Of a stretch of 61,583 nucleotides of DNA, positions 16,148-23,798 are shown piece after piece; the stretch's first letter is position 1, and the number at the start of each line of letters is the position of its first letter. Below the pieces are notes generated by a model. It saw nothing but the letters and a program-made list of their open reading frames with translations. It made no database searches and was not told the origin of the DNA. The stretch covers positions 1 through 61,583 of the forward strand of contig JANYCU010000023.1 in assembly GCA_025360125.1 (NCBI GenBank). The letters are read 5' to 3'. This stretch comes from Armatimonadota bacterium. Its GTDB lineage: Bacteria; Armatimonadota; Fimbriimonadia; Fimbriimonadales; Fimbriimonadaceae. Both the position numbers and the translations under genes were made by a program.

Positions 16148-19100
16148 AAATAAACTCGTTTGCGGCAATCAGGGATTTGCAGAGGCTTTGCCAGGCACTC
16201 ATCCGGGGATCTTTTGCTTTTGTGTAAACCGTGAGAAAACGTCCAAGGAATCCGAGTGCTACCTTTACTTCAGATTCGGTTGCAGGGCGACCATAACAAG
16301 TCAAATAGAGCTGACGAACCCGTTGCTCATCGGTCCACTCAGTATGCTTTAGCAAGGCACCAGCCTGGGCTTTTGTCGCGTTCATGATGATCTGGCTGTT
16401 CAACATAAATAGAGCCTGCGGAGCAACCGTTGTACTCGCCCTATCTCCATTCATCACGGTCGGATCACCAAAATCAAATGCCGTGTAAACATCATAAACT
16501 GCAGCGCGAATGACGGGCAGGTAGACAGCTCTTCGGGTCACATTGTAATCGATAGAATCTTTGCTTTCGGTGCTAGTTACGTACTCCCGAGGCTTGAATT
16601 TCATCAAAGAGCCACCCATTGTTCGATCAAGTGTTCCCGACACCGCTAGAATGCTATCTCTGATCTGTTCAGCTTCAAGCCGTTGACGAGGAAAGCGCCA
16701 TAAGAAGCGGTTATCCGGATCTAGTTCGCCCGCTTTCTTCTCGTATTGCCCACTCATCATATAGGTGTTGGTAAGCATAATCCGCTTTTGAAGCTTCTTC
16801 AGACTCCATCCATCCTCTTTCACGAACGATAAAGCAAGCCAATCAAGTAGCTCCGGATGGGTCGGAAGATCGCCTAGTGCGCCAAAATTGTCAACCGATC
16901 CCACCAATCCACGGCCAAATTTCCATCGCCAAACCCGGTTAACGAAAACGCGGGCCGTTAAAGGGTTTTTGGGGCTAGTCAGCCATTGGGCAAGCTCTAA
17001 TCGTCCACTTGCGTTGGCAGGCAAAGCAGGCTGATTTGGCTCGGAAATAACCGTAGGGAATCGACGAACGCAGTCGTCTCCCAGCGTCAAATAGTTTCCG
17101 CGCAGGTGAACTTTTAGGTTCGTTGGCTTACCTTCGCCGACTGCCATCGCAAGTGGTAGTGCTGGCTTGGACTTCCTCAAACTTTCGATTTCATCGTCAA
17201 GTTTCTTGATTTCGGCTGCTACGGGAGCAGGGAAGAGGTTATTCGGTTTCTCTGGTAACTCAATCGTGATATCGATTTTGTTCTTGATCCGTTCAGAAAT
17301 GTCTTTGACGATTTCTGGGAACAACTTATGTTCAGCAGCAATACTGGCCAGGATCTCAGTGGGCTGTTGCCCTGGTCGAGCAATAAGCAGGAACTTGTCG
17401 ATATGAGGGAAGTAATTTTCACGCTCAAATTTGATCTTATTCATTCCCGCTTTCAGCGTGAAAATGCCTTCGGCAAACCATTTCTGATCCTTGGGATTAA
17501 ATCCCCCGGTAACTTGCCCAGCCACATTCGAAAGCACCAACGCCCCGTTCGCATAAACCCTAATCGGGCGAGCGTCGTTCGAGGCATAGCGCAGATCAAG
17601 TTGATAGGGACCAGCAGTCGGAACCGAAATGTCGTATTCCGTCACATTCGGCAAGTTGCCGATGTTGACCAAGACTCCAATGCCTTTTCCGAACCCTTGT
17701 AGATCCTTCATGACGTTGCCCGTGGTGAAATCTTCCGCTTCATGAACAATCGAGCCTGCCGGAGCAGTACCGTTCGGCGTTGAAATTGCAACAACGACTG
17801 GCATTCGGTTCTTTTCGGTTGCCAGATATTCTCTCGCCGCCTTTTCATACTCTGGAGTTTGAGGTTTCAACTCCTTAAGCAAGATGTCACTTGCTGCCTT
17901 TATTTTCTTGTCAGAAGTCTCCTTCTTAGACTTGATCTCAGCCTCGATTGCCGCCAACTTCTCCTTATCTTGCTTTGATCCCAGAGGGCGCTCGTTCCAA
18001 TCCGCAACCACTCGGAAGTTCTGCATTGTCTTTGTCGACTTAAAGATGCCTGCCAAAGAGTAATAATCCTTGGCGGAAATGGGGTCGAATTTGTGATCGT
18101 GGCAACGTGCACAGCCGACCGTCAATCCCAAAAATGACTTCGTCGTTGTATCAACTTGTTCGTCGATAATATCCATTTCCTGCTTGACGGGATCATCTTC
18201 GGCAAGCATTTTTCCGCCGATTGACAAATATCCGGTGGCCACAAGGCCATCGTCGCCAGCGCCAGGCATCAAATCTCCCGCAAGTTGTTCTTGAAAGAAT
18301 CGATCGATCGGCTTATCCGCATTGACTGCGTTGATTACCCAGTCGCGATAACGCCAAGCATTGGCAAAAACAAGGTTCTCATCCAGGCCGTTCGAGTCGG
18401 CGTAGCGAGCAACGTCAAGCCAGTGACGGCCCCAACGTTCGCCATAAGCCGTTGAAGCAAGCAGACGGTCTAATACACGCTCAAAGGCGTTTGGCTTTTT
18501 GTCAGCCAGGAAAACATTGATCTCTTGCGGTGTTGGTGGCAATCCAGTGAGGTCCAACGTCGCTCGTCGAATAAGAGTTCTTCGGTCGGCCACCGGAGCT
18601 GGTTTCAGCCCTTTTGACTCTAATTTTGACAAAATAAAAGCATCGAGCGGGTTCATGGCCCACCACTTGTTCTTTAAAGTCGGAAGGGAAGAGTACTTTG
18701 GTGCAACAAACGCCCAGAAGTTGCCTTTTGGCTTGGCTATAGGCTTCGAAATCGGCCATAAACCGCCAGCTTTTGCCCATGTGGTCAGCGCACCAAGTTC
18801 GTCGGCGGGCAACTTGCCCGACGGCGGCATTTTAAGGTCGCCCTTATAAGAAATCGCATCGGCGACCAATTTTGCGGTTGCTTCACTAATCGGTTTATCG
18901 AGCCTAAGGTCAGCTATTTGCTGCTTGGGGCCATGGCAGGCGTAACATTTAGCTTGCAAAGTTGGTCGAACCTTCGATTCAAACAGCTCCGCCATCTCCT
19001 TCGTCGGCTCTTTTTGAGTCTGCTGTGACACTCCTTGAGCCCCAACGAAAACGAGAATCAGACTTCCCACGAAAAAACCTTTGGTGAGTAGGGAAGTGCC

Positions 19101-19148
19101 TGGTCGGCTAGATGCTCTTTCCTGCTGGTCTTTTCCTGTCGACATCAT
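16137..19148 (-). CDS. PSCyt1-DUF1549-DUF1553 multidomain haem protein
   Basis: 1003 residues. After a membrane anchor or signal (about 22-42) comes a planctomycete cytochrome c domain with haem motif CYACH (Cys68, Cys71, His72). DUF1549 (about 150-360) contains ERWGRHWLDVARYADSNGLD and the second CxxCH-like motif GCARCHDHKFDPI. A central region (about 460-600) with EAEDFTTGNVM and DLRYASNDARPIRVYANG looks like a CBM6-type carbohydrate-binding domain. DUF1553 (about 710-990) contains ELAQWLTSPKNPLTARVFVN and RFPRQRLEAEQIRDSILAVS. It forms an operon with DUF1501. The pair is thought to act on polysaccharide or other substrates in the periplasm, but no activity is established. Confidence 0.92.
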   Translation of the reverse strand: MMSTGKDQQERASSRPGTSLLTKGFFVGSLILVFVGAQGVSQQTQKEPTKEMAELFESKVRPTLQAKCYACHGPKQQIADLRLDKPISEATAKLVADAISYKGDLKMPPSGKLPADELGALTTWAKAGGLWPISKPIAKPKGNFWAFVAPKYSSLPTLKNKWWAMNPLDAFILSKLESKGLKPAPVADRRTLIRRATLDLTGLPPTPQEINVFLADKKPNAFERVLDRLLASTAYGERWGRHWLDVARYADSNGLDENLVFANAWRYRDWVINAVNADKPIDRFFQEQLAGDLMPGAGDDGLVATGYLSIGGKMLAEDDPVKQEMDIIDEQVDTTTKSFLGLTVGCARCHDHKFDPISAKDYYSLAGIFKSTKTMQNFRVVADWNERPLGSKQDKEKLAAIEAEIKSKKETSDKKIKAASDILLKELKPQTPEYEKAAREYLATEKNRMPVVVAISTPNGTAPAGSIVHEAEDFTTGNVMKDLQGFGKGIGVLVNIGNLPNVTEYDISVPTAGPYQLDLRYASNDARPIRVYANGALVLSNVAGQVTGGFNPKDQKWFAEGIFTLKAGMNKIKFERENYFPHIDKFLLIARPGQQPTEILASIAAEHKLFPEIVKDISERIKNKIDITIELPEKPNNLFPAPVAAEIKKLDDEIESLRKSKPALPLAMAVGEGKPTNLKVHLRGNYLTLGDDCVRRFPTVISEPNQPALPANASGRLELAQWLTSPKNPLTARVFVNRVWRWKFGRGLVGSVDNFGALGDLPTHPELLDWLALSFVKEDGWSLKKLQKRIMLTNTYMMSGQYEKKAGELDPDNRFLWRFPRQRLEAEQIRDSILAVSGTLDRTMGGSLMKFKPREYVTSTESKDSIDYNVTRRAVYLPVIRAAVYDVYTAFDFGDPTVMNGDRASTTVAPQALFMLNSQIIMNATKAQAGALLKHTEWTDEQRVRQLYLTCYGRPATESEVKVALGFLGRFLTVYTKAKDPRMSAWQSLCKSLIAANEFIYVE

Positions 19149-19240
19149 AGTGAATTATACAAGGCTGAAACACCGAATTCTTAAGTTCATCCTCAGTTCA
19201 AATACTGAATTATTTGGAATGCCAGGGTAGAACTAAGTAT

Positions 19241-19504
19241 ATGAGCTTGAAAATTGACGATGAAGAGCTAATCAAGCTTCTTGATTGGATATGTGAACAA
19301 ACTGGCGAATCCAGGGTTGAAGCCCTTCAAAAATCCCTTGAGGACAGGGCGCGGCTATTTGGTGGCAGGACCTACGAGCAACGGCTTCACGATATCCAAA
19401 CCTTTGCGAGCGAAATCGCGGGTAGAAGACCTGGAACGGCGGACAAACCCATGACCAAGGAACAGATCGAAGATATTCTTGGATATGGCCCCAATGGTGT
19501 CTGA
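19241..19504 (+). CDS. VapB antitoxin, Rv0623-like (PSK-type)
   Basis: 87 residues from ATG 19241. The N-terminus MSLKIDDEELIKLLDWICEQ followed by TGESRVEALQKSLEDRARLF matches Rv0623-like VapB antitoxins (LNIKD-x-E...TGES-x-T-x-AV...L-x-ER-x-x-L), and the C-terminus keeps the conserved EDILGYGPNGV. Such antitoxins normally sit directly upstream of a vapC PIN-domain toxin, often with overlapping codons. No PIN gene is here. The next gene, 36 bp downstream in the same direction, encodes an FRG-domain protein. The two genes are a small rightward island between leftward blocks. Confidence 0.8.
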   Translation: MSLKIDDEELIKLLDWICEQTGESRVEALQKSLEDRARLFGGRTYEQRLHDIQTFASEIAGRRPGTADKPMTKEQIEDILGYGPNGV

Positions 19505-19540
19505 AATCAATTTTAAGAAATTTAACTTATATTAAATAAA

Positions 19541-20539
19541 GTGGTTGAAAACTTTCAAGAACCGTTTGTCAAGAAGTGGCTTGTTTCCACCGCTTTAGAC
19601 TTCATTAGGATTTTGTCTCCAATTGACGGAGCCTTTCCGTTGTCTACCATCTATCGTGGGGAAGGCTCAGTCAAATGGGATTTCAAACCGTCGTTCTGGC
19701 GTTCGTTCCCAGAGCATCAGCTTGGTACAAGAACCAGCGCAGGAATCGAGCAGTTGGTGTATCTAGAAGCTGAGACCCTTCTATTTTTCTGCAACAATGC
19801 AAATCGGCAGGGCCTGCATATTCCAGGTGGATACGAGACAGTAAAAAGAAAAATCAGTCACTTTGTTTATGAGCGCGACAGGTCCAACTCTGCGGCATGG
19901 CCACCGGACGAAGTGCTGCCAATACTTTCCACTGCCCAACACTACGGAACAAATACTAGGTTGCTAGATTGGACAAGCAATCCTTATGTTGCAGCCTATT
20001 TTGCCGCTGAGGGAGCCATCTCTAGGCACGATGAAGATGACTTCATGTCAGTTTGGATCTACCCTGAACGCCCTCCTGAAAACTCTCAAGATATACGTGA
20101 CATTTGGTCCAGTTCTAGATGCCCCGGTATGAAAATGTACACGCCAGCTTACGAAGGAAACCCAAATATTCAAGCCCAGCAGGGCTTATTTACCTTTCAG
20201 AGACTGGAACCTTCTCAGGCAATGCAGTCTTTTGATGAATACGTTTCCGCTGTTGGCGACCAAATAGAACGAAATGAAGACGATCCTTTCGTTTTGCATC
20301 AGGTTCAACTACCAGTCTCAGAAAGCCCTTTAGTTTTACGATATCTTCAGCGTCTAAACATTTCGGGTGCAACGCTTTTCCCAGGTTACGCGGGAGCATC
20401 TAAGGTTGCGAGAGTCGAAACGGTTGGTGGTGGCGACATCTATCCTCGAATTCTGAGCATGCCATTTAGTGATCCACTGGAGTTTTCCCAGCGCCGCAAG
20501 TTATTTAAAGACACAGGCGCGATGGCCAGGATCGATTGA
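19541..20539 (+). CDS. FRG-domain protein, possible toxin partner of the VapB-like antitoxin
   Basis: 332 residues from GTG 19541. The FRG domain is plain: an early IYRGE with a W-x-x-KPSF stretch (residues 38-52), then QHYGTNTRLLDWTSNPYVAA and YFAAEGA (about 133-155), the core FRG-family pattern. The C-terminal region ends with a GATLFPGYAGASKVAR motif also typical of the family. FRG proteins are scattered across bacteria, often in mobile or defence-rich DNA; the biochemical activity is not settled (family knowledge). Only its position 36 bp after a VapB-like gene suggests a toxin role. No signal peptide or membrane segment is seen. Confidence 0.85.
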   Translation: MVENFQEPFVKKWLVSTALDFIRILSPIDGAFPLSTIYRGEGSVKWDFKPSFWRSFPEHQLGTRTSAGIEQLVYLEAETLLFFCNNANRQGLHIPGGYETVKRKISHFVYERDRSNSAAWPPDEVLPILSTAQHYGTNTRLLDWTSNPYVAAYFAAEGAISRHDEDDFMSVWIYPERPPENSQDIRDIWSSSRCPGMKMYTPAYEGNPNIQAQQGLFTFQRLEPSQAMQSFDEYVSAVGDQIERNEDDPFVLHQVQLPVSESPLVLRYLQRLNISGATLFPGYAGASKVARVETVGGGDIYPRILSMPFSDPLEFSQRRKLFKDTGAMARID

Positions 20540-20633
20540 TGTACATTCGAAACCGTCATAATAAAGATTATCAGAAAGATCATCCTTAGCGCCGCATGAC
20601 ACAGAAACTGATCCCCTTCCATCCTGAACTCAC

Positions 20634-20666
20634 AAAAAAAGACATTAAACCAATCGGTTTAATGTC
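20634..20666 (-). terminator. intrinsic terminator of the YtxH-like gene
   Basis: A perfect 11-bp stem GACATTAAACC-aatc-GGTTTAATGTC (20641-20666). Read on the minus strand it is followed by seven T residues (A-run at 20634-20640). It lies 37 bp beyond the stop of the small minus-strand gene. Confidence 0.85.
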
Positions 20667-20702
20667 TGAATTATTTCGATGTTTTCTGTCGGGGTTGCCT
20701 AC

Positions 20703-20894
20703 CTAGGCAACGGAGTGGTCATTGGTATGGAGTTTAAGGTTGATCTTCTGCAAATGCTGCTCAGCGTCGGAAATCCAGGCTTGAGCCGAATCGAGACCCT
20801 TGACGGTCTCTCGTTTCTTATTCGAAACGTATGCGTAGGCAACCGCAGCGACACCAGTGGCAATCGCGGCGAACCATAGAGTGTTTTTCTTCAT
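20703..20894 (-). CDS. small membrane protein, YtxH-like
   Basis: 63 residues from ATG 20894 (MKKNTLWFAAIATGVAAVAY); a start 11 codons upstream is less likely. One N-terminal transmembrane helix (residues 4-22) is followed by a KKRE-containing amphipathic helix, like the short YtxH-type general stress proteins. It has its own terminator and no operon partner. The family assignment is weak because the protein is so short. Confidence 0.55.
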   Translation of the reverse strand: MKKNTLWFAAIATGVAAVAYAYVSNKKRETVKGLDSAQAWISDAEQHLQKINLKLHTNDHSVA

Positions 20895-21003
20895 TGAATT
20901 GTTCTCTCCTGCGTTTAATACAATCATTGCTATTTTTGAACGATTCCTTAGTTAATTCGTTCCATATTTCTTAGACGTTTCACCCCCGGTACACTAATAT
21001 TAA

Positions 21004-22338
21004 ATGTTTGACAACTTAACACGGCGACTCTCGGGCGTTTTCGCCAAGATGCGAGGCAAAGGTCGACTGAATGAAGATGATGTCAACGAGATGCTCCGGG
21101 AAGTCCGCGTCGCCCTCCTCGAAGCCGACGTGAATTTCACCGTTGCAAAGCAATTCATTGCCAGCGTCAAGGCAAAAGCAGTTGGCGAGGAGCTTTTTTC
21201 CTCCCTAAACGCCGACCAAACCCTCATAAAGATTGTTAAGGATGAACTGGAGTTGATGCTCGGTGGCGAAGCCGCAAAAATGAACTGGGGATCAGCGCCC
21301 CCAACCGTTATTCTCATGTGTGGTCTCCAGGGCTCCGGAAAGACAACCACAACGGCCAAACTCGCCAAGTGGTTTCTCGAGCAAGGCAAAAAACCAATGC
21401 TCGCGGCCTGCGACATCCAGCGACCTGCCGCGATCAAGCAGCTTGAAGTACTCGGTGAGCAAGTCGGAGTCCCAGTTTTCACCAAAATGGACGGCACCAA
21501 ACCGCCACAAATCGCCAAAGAAGCCCTTGATCGCTGCAGATACCTCCTCAATGATGTATTGATTGTTGATACCGCAGGTCGAACCACCATCGATGATGCG
21601 CTGATGAGCGAACTCGAAGACATCTATAACGCGGTCAATCCACACGAATCATTCCTCGTCCTCGATGCGACGACTGGCCAAGAAGCCGTAAACGTTGCCG
21701 AAGCATTTCACAAACGAGTCAAAGTAACTGGTGCCATTTTCACCAAAATGGACGGCGATACTCGTGGCGGCGCCATCCTCAGCGTTCGGAGCGCAACCAA
21801 TGTCCCAGTGCGATTTACCGGCGTCGGCGAGCAGGTCGATGCCCTTGAGATGTTCTATCCCGACAGAATTGCCCAAAGAATTCTCGGAATGGGCGATGTT
21901 CTTGGATTAATTGAAAAAGTCGAAAAAGCATTCGATGCCGAAGATGCCGCTGGTCTAGAAAAGAGTTTTGGCACTGGTCAAATGGACTTCAATATGATGC
22001 TCCAGAGCTTCAAAATGATGAAGAAAATGGGCAATATGAAGAATATCGTTAAGCTCATTCCTGGCCTCTCTGCTTCCCTTCCCGAGGGTGCCTTAGACCA
22101 AGTCGATGACAAGCAAATTGGCCGGACTGAAGCAATGATCCTCTCAATGACTTTCAAAGAGCGCATAAATCCAGATATAATAAACGGTTCGCGCAGAAAG
22201 CGAATCGCGGCTGGCAGCGGTACATCGGTCGAAGAGGTCAATCACCTCATCAAACAAATGTACGAAATGAGACGAGGCATGAAGCAAATGTCGAAGATGC
22301 AGACGCGATACAGCAAACTCAATAAGCGCAAGCGATAA
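21004..22338 (+). CDS. ffh: signal recognition particle protein Ffh
   Basis: 444 residues. N domain (1-95), G domain with P-loop GLQGSGKTTTTAK (107-119), DTAGR and TKMDGDTRGG, then a methionine-rich M domain (about 300-444) ending MYEMRRGMKQMSKMQTRYSK. It binds signal peptides and the 4.5S/SRP RNA and delivers ribosomes to FtsY at the membrane. It is the first gene of a cluster: rpsP begins 10 bp after its stop, then khpA, then rimM. No ftsY or SRP RNA gene is in the window. Confidence 0.97.
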   Translation: MFDNLTRRLSGVFAKMRGKGRLNEDDVNEMLREVRVALLEADVNFTVAKQFIASVKAKAVGEELFSSLNADQTLIKIVKDELELMLGGEAAKMNWGSAPPTVILMCGLQGSGKTTTTAKLAKWFLEQGKKPMLAACDIQRPAAIKQLEVLGEQVGVPVFTKMDGTKPPQIAKEALDRCRYLLNDVLIVDTAGRTTIDDALMSELEDIYNAVNPHESFLVLDATTGQEAVNVAEAFHKRVKVTGAIFTKMDGDTRGGAILSVRSATNVPVRFTGVGEQVDALEMFYPDRIAQRILGMGDVLGLIEKVEKAFDAEDAAGLEKSFGTGQMDFNMMLQSFKMMKKMGNMKNIVKLIPGLSASLPEGALDQVDDKQIGRTEAMILSMTFKERINPDIINGSRRKRIAAGSGTSVEEVNHLIKQMYEMRRGMKQMSKMQTRYSKLNKRKR

Positions 22339-22347
22339 TCTAAAACC

Positions 22348-22890
22348 ATGGTTAAAATTAGACTGCAAAGACTTGGAAACAAAGGACGTCCGTTCTACCG
22401 AATCGTCATTTCCAAGAGCGAAGCTGGCCGCAACAGCGCCTTCGTTGAGAACATTGGGATTTATAACCCCATTTCTCAACCCAAAGAAATCCGAATTGAT
22501 GAAGCTCGTGCTCTTTACTGGCTCCGAAATGGTGCCGAACCAACAGAGACGACTGCATACCTTTTGAATAAGATGGGCATTTTGCCAAAGTTCTTGGAAG
22601 AAAGACCACTGCAAAAGAAGAAATACAAGTTCTTGGACCGCACAACAGCCGCTATTAGCAAGCAAAGTGCCGTAACTGTTCCTGCAAAGGCCGCCGTTAA
22701 GGAAGAAGCTGCTCCAGTTGCCGTGGTTGAAGAACCAGTTGTCGCACCAGTGGTTGTGGAAGCTCCAGCAGCAGTCGAAGCTGTCGCCCCAGCAGTTGAA
22801 GAAGCTGCACCAGTGGTCGAAGAAGCCGTCGCCGAGACTCCTGTAGTCGAAGAAGCACCAGCAGCTGAAGAAGCACCTGCAACAGAATAA
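22348..22890 (+). CDS. rpsP: 30S ribosomal protein S16 with long Ala/Val/Glu/Pro tail
   Basis: 180 residues; ordinary S16 is 80-90. Residues 1-83 are canonical S16: VKIRLQRLGNKGRPFYRIVI, IGIYNPISQPKEI, and ARALYWLRNGAEPTETTAYL. After a basic stretch (QKKKYKFLDRTTAAISKQS) a tail of about 75 residues consists almost only of Ala, Val, Glu and Pro in loose VVEEAPAAEEAP-like repeats. The tail is acidic, probably disordered, and should project from the 30S body. Its stop overlaps the khpA start by one base (TAATG). Tails on S16 are known in several phyla; this one is long. Confidence 0.95.
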   Translation: MVKIRLQRLGNKGRPFYRIVISKSEAGRNSAFVENIGIYNPISQPKEIRIDEARALYWLRNGAEPTETTAYLLNKMGILPKFLEERPLQKKKYKFLDRTTAAISKQSAVTVPAKAAVKEEAAPVAVVEEPVVAPVVVEAPAAVEAVAPAVEEAAPVVEEAVAETPVVEEAPAAEEAPATE

Positions 22891-23129
22891 TGAGCTATTC
22901 CCCTTTTGTCGAAGAAATTGTCAAGAGCATCGTCTCTGATCCTAACAGTGTTGAGATCGACGAAGTTCTCGAAGGCAACACTAGAACGTTTAACGTTCGC
23001 GTGGCTCAAGACGATGTAGGAAAGGTCATTGGTAAGAGCGGTCGAGTTATTTCGGCTATTCGCCAAGTCGTTAGTGCCATCGCTTCGAAATCGAAAGAAA
23101 AGGCCTACGTTAAGATCGTTACCGAATAA
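22890..23129 (+). CDS. khpA: KhpA-type KH-domain RNA-binding protein
   Basis: 79 residues, full length for KhpA/YlqC. It has the single KH domain with VGKVIGKSGRVISAIRQVVS, that is the GxxG loop GKSG, preceded by the RTFNVRVAQDD strand. KhpA binds RNA, usually with KhpB, and is normally encoded between rpsP and rimM, as here. It is translationally coupled to rpsP through the TAATG junction. A strong terminator lies 19 bp after its stop. Confidence 0.93.
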   Translation: MSYSPFVEEIVKSIVSDPNSVEIDEVLEGNTRTFNVRVAQDDVGKVIGKSGRVISAIRQVVSAIASKSKEKAYVKIVTE

Positions 23130-23147
23130 GGTCACAATCATGGTTCA

Positions 23148-23182
23148 AACTGGACAGGATCTCAACTCCTGTCCAGTTTTTT
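23148..23182 (+). terminator. strong intrinsic terminator directly in front of rimM
   Basis: AACTGGACAGGA-tctcaac-TCCTGTCCAGTT forms a perfect 12-bp stem (23148-23159 / 23167-23178) with a 7-nt loop, followed by a six-base T-run at 23177-23182. The rimM ATG is at 23187, four bases after the T-run, so the space normally used by a ribosome-binding site is the T-run and stem itself. Confidence 0.85.
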
Positions 23183-23186
23183 GTTT

Positions 23187-23696
23187 ATGAGTACCCCTGA
23201 ACGCACTCCTGTTGGAAAAATTGCCGGAGCCTTTGGACTAAAGGGCCACCTCAAAGTCGAAGTCATCTCGAACTTCGCTTCCCGCTTCGATGCTGGCGGA
23301 ACCCTTTTTATAGACAACGTGCCGTACAAGATTCTGGAAAGCAAAATTCACAAAGGGCGGCCGCTCATTAAGCTTGCGGGCATCAATACCATGACCGAAG
23401 CGGAAAGGTACCAGTGGAAGGTCCTTGAAGCCGAAGGCGATGTTGAACTCGACGAGGACGAATACCTACTGGAAGACCTAATTGGGCTCAAAGTTATCAC
23501 GGTTGAAGGCGAAGTGCTTGGTTTGCTTGAGGCTATCGAAGATTATCCCGCTCACGAGGTCGTCCTTGTCGCCGGAATCCGAATCCCACTCATCGATCAC
23601 TTCGTGAAGGACATCGATTTGGAAAATGAGACCATGACCGTGAAACTGATCTACGGCATGAAGCCAGGGGAAGACGAGACGTTTCATAAGGATTAA
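23187..23696 (+). CDS. rimM: 16S rRNA processing protein RimM
   Basis: 169 residues. N-terminal RimM domain with PVGKIAGAFGLKGHLKVEVI, then the PRC-barrel C-terminal domain with EDEYLLEDLIGLKVITVEGE. It binds S19 and assists maturation of the 30S head. The start ATG 23187 fits the family (MSTPERTPVGK...). No Shine-Dalgarno sequence is available because a terminator hairpin and T-run fill the preceding 40 bases. The genes that usually follow, trmD and rplS, are not here; the next gene is a glycosyltransferase. Confidence 0.95.
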   Translation: MSTPERTPVGKIAGAFGLKGHLKVEVISNFASRFDAGGTLFIDNVPYKILESKIHKGRPLIKLAGINTMTEAERYQWKVLEAEGDVELDEDEYLLEDLIGLKVITVEGEVLGLLEAIEDYPAHEVVLVAGIRIPLIDHFVKDIDLENETMTVKLIYGMKPGEDETFHKD

Positions 23697-23798
23697 GCAA
23701 CCTCTGGCACTTCCCTTCTGATGGCTAAAGGCTCACAGCTAATAGCTTTTCTTGCCCCCGCCCTTGCCCTTGCCCTGATTAGTCGGTAACCTATCGCC

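Noticed and set aside
22515-23141. A 208-codon leftward open frame rich in Ala, Thr, Ser and Gly
   Set aside because: It is antisense to the rpsP tail and khpA. Its composition is the mirror of the Ala/Val/Glu/Pro repeats, and rpsP and khpA are certain.
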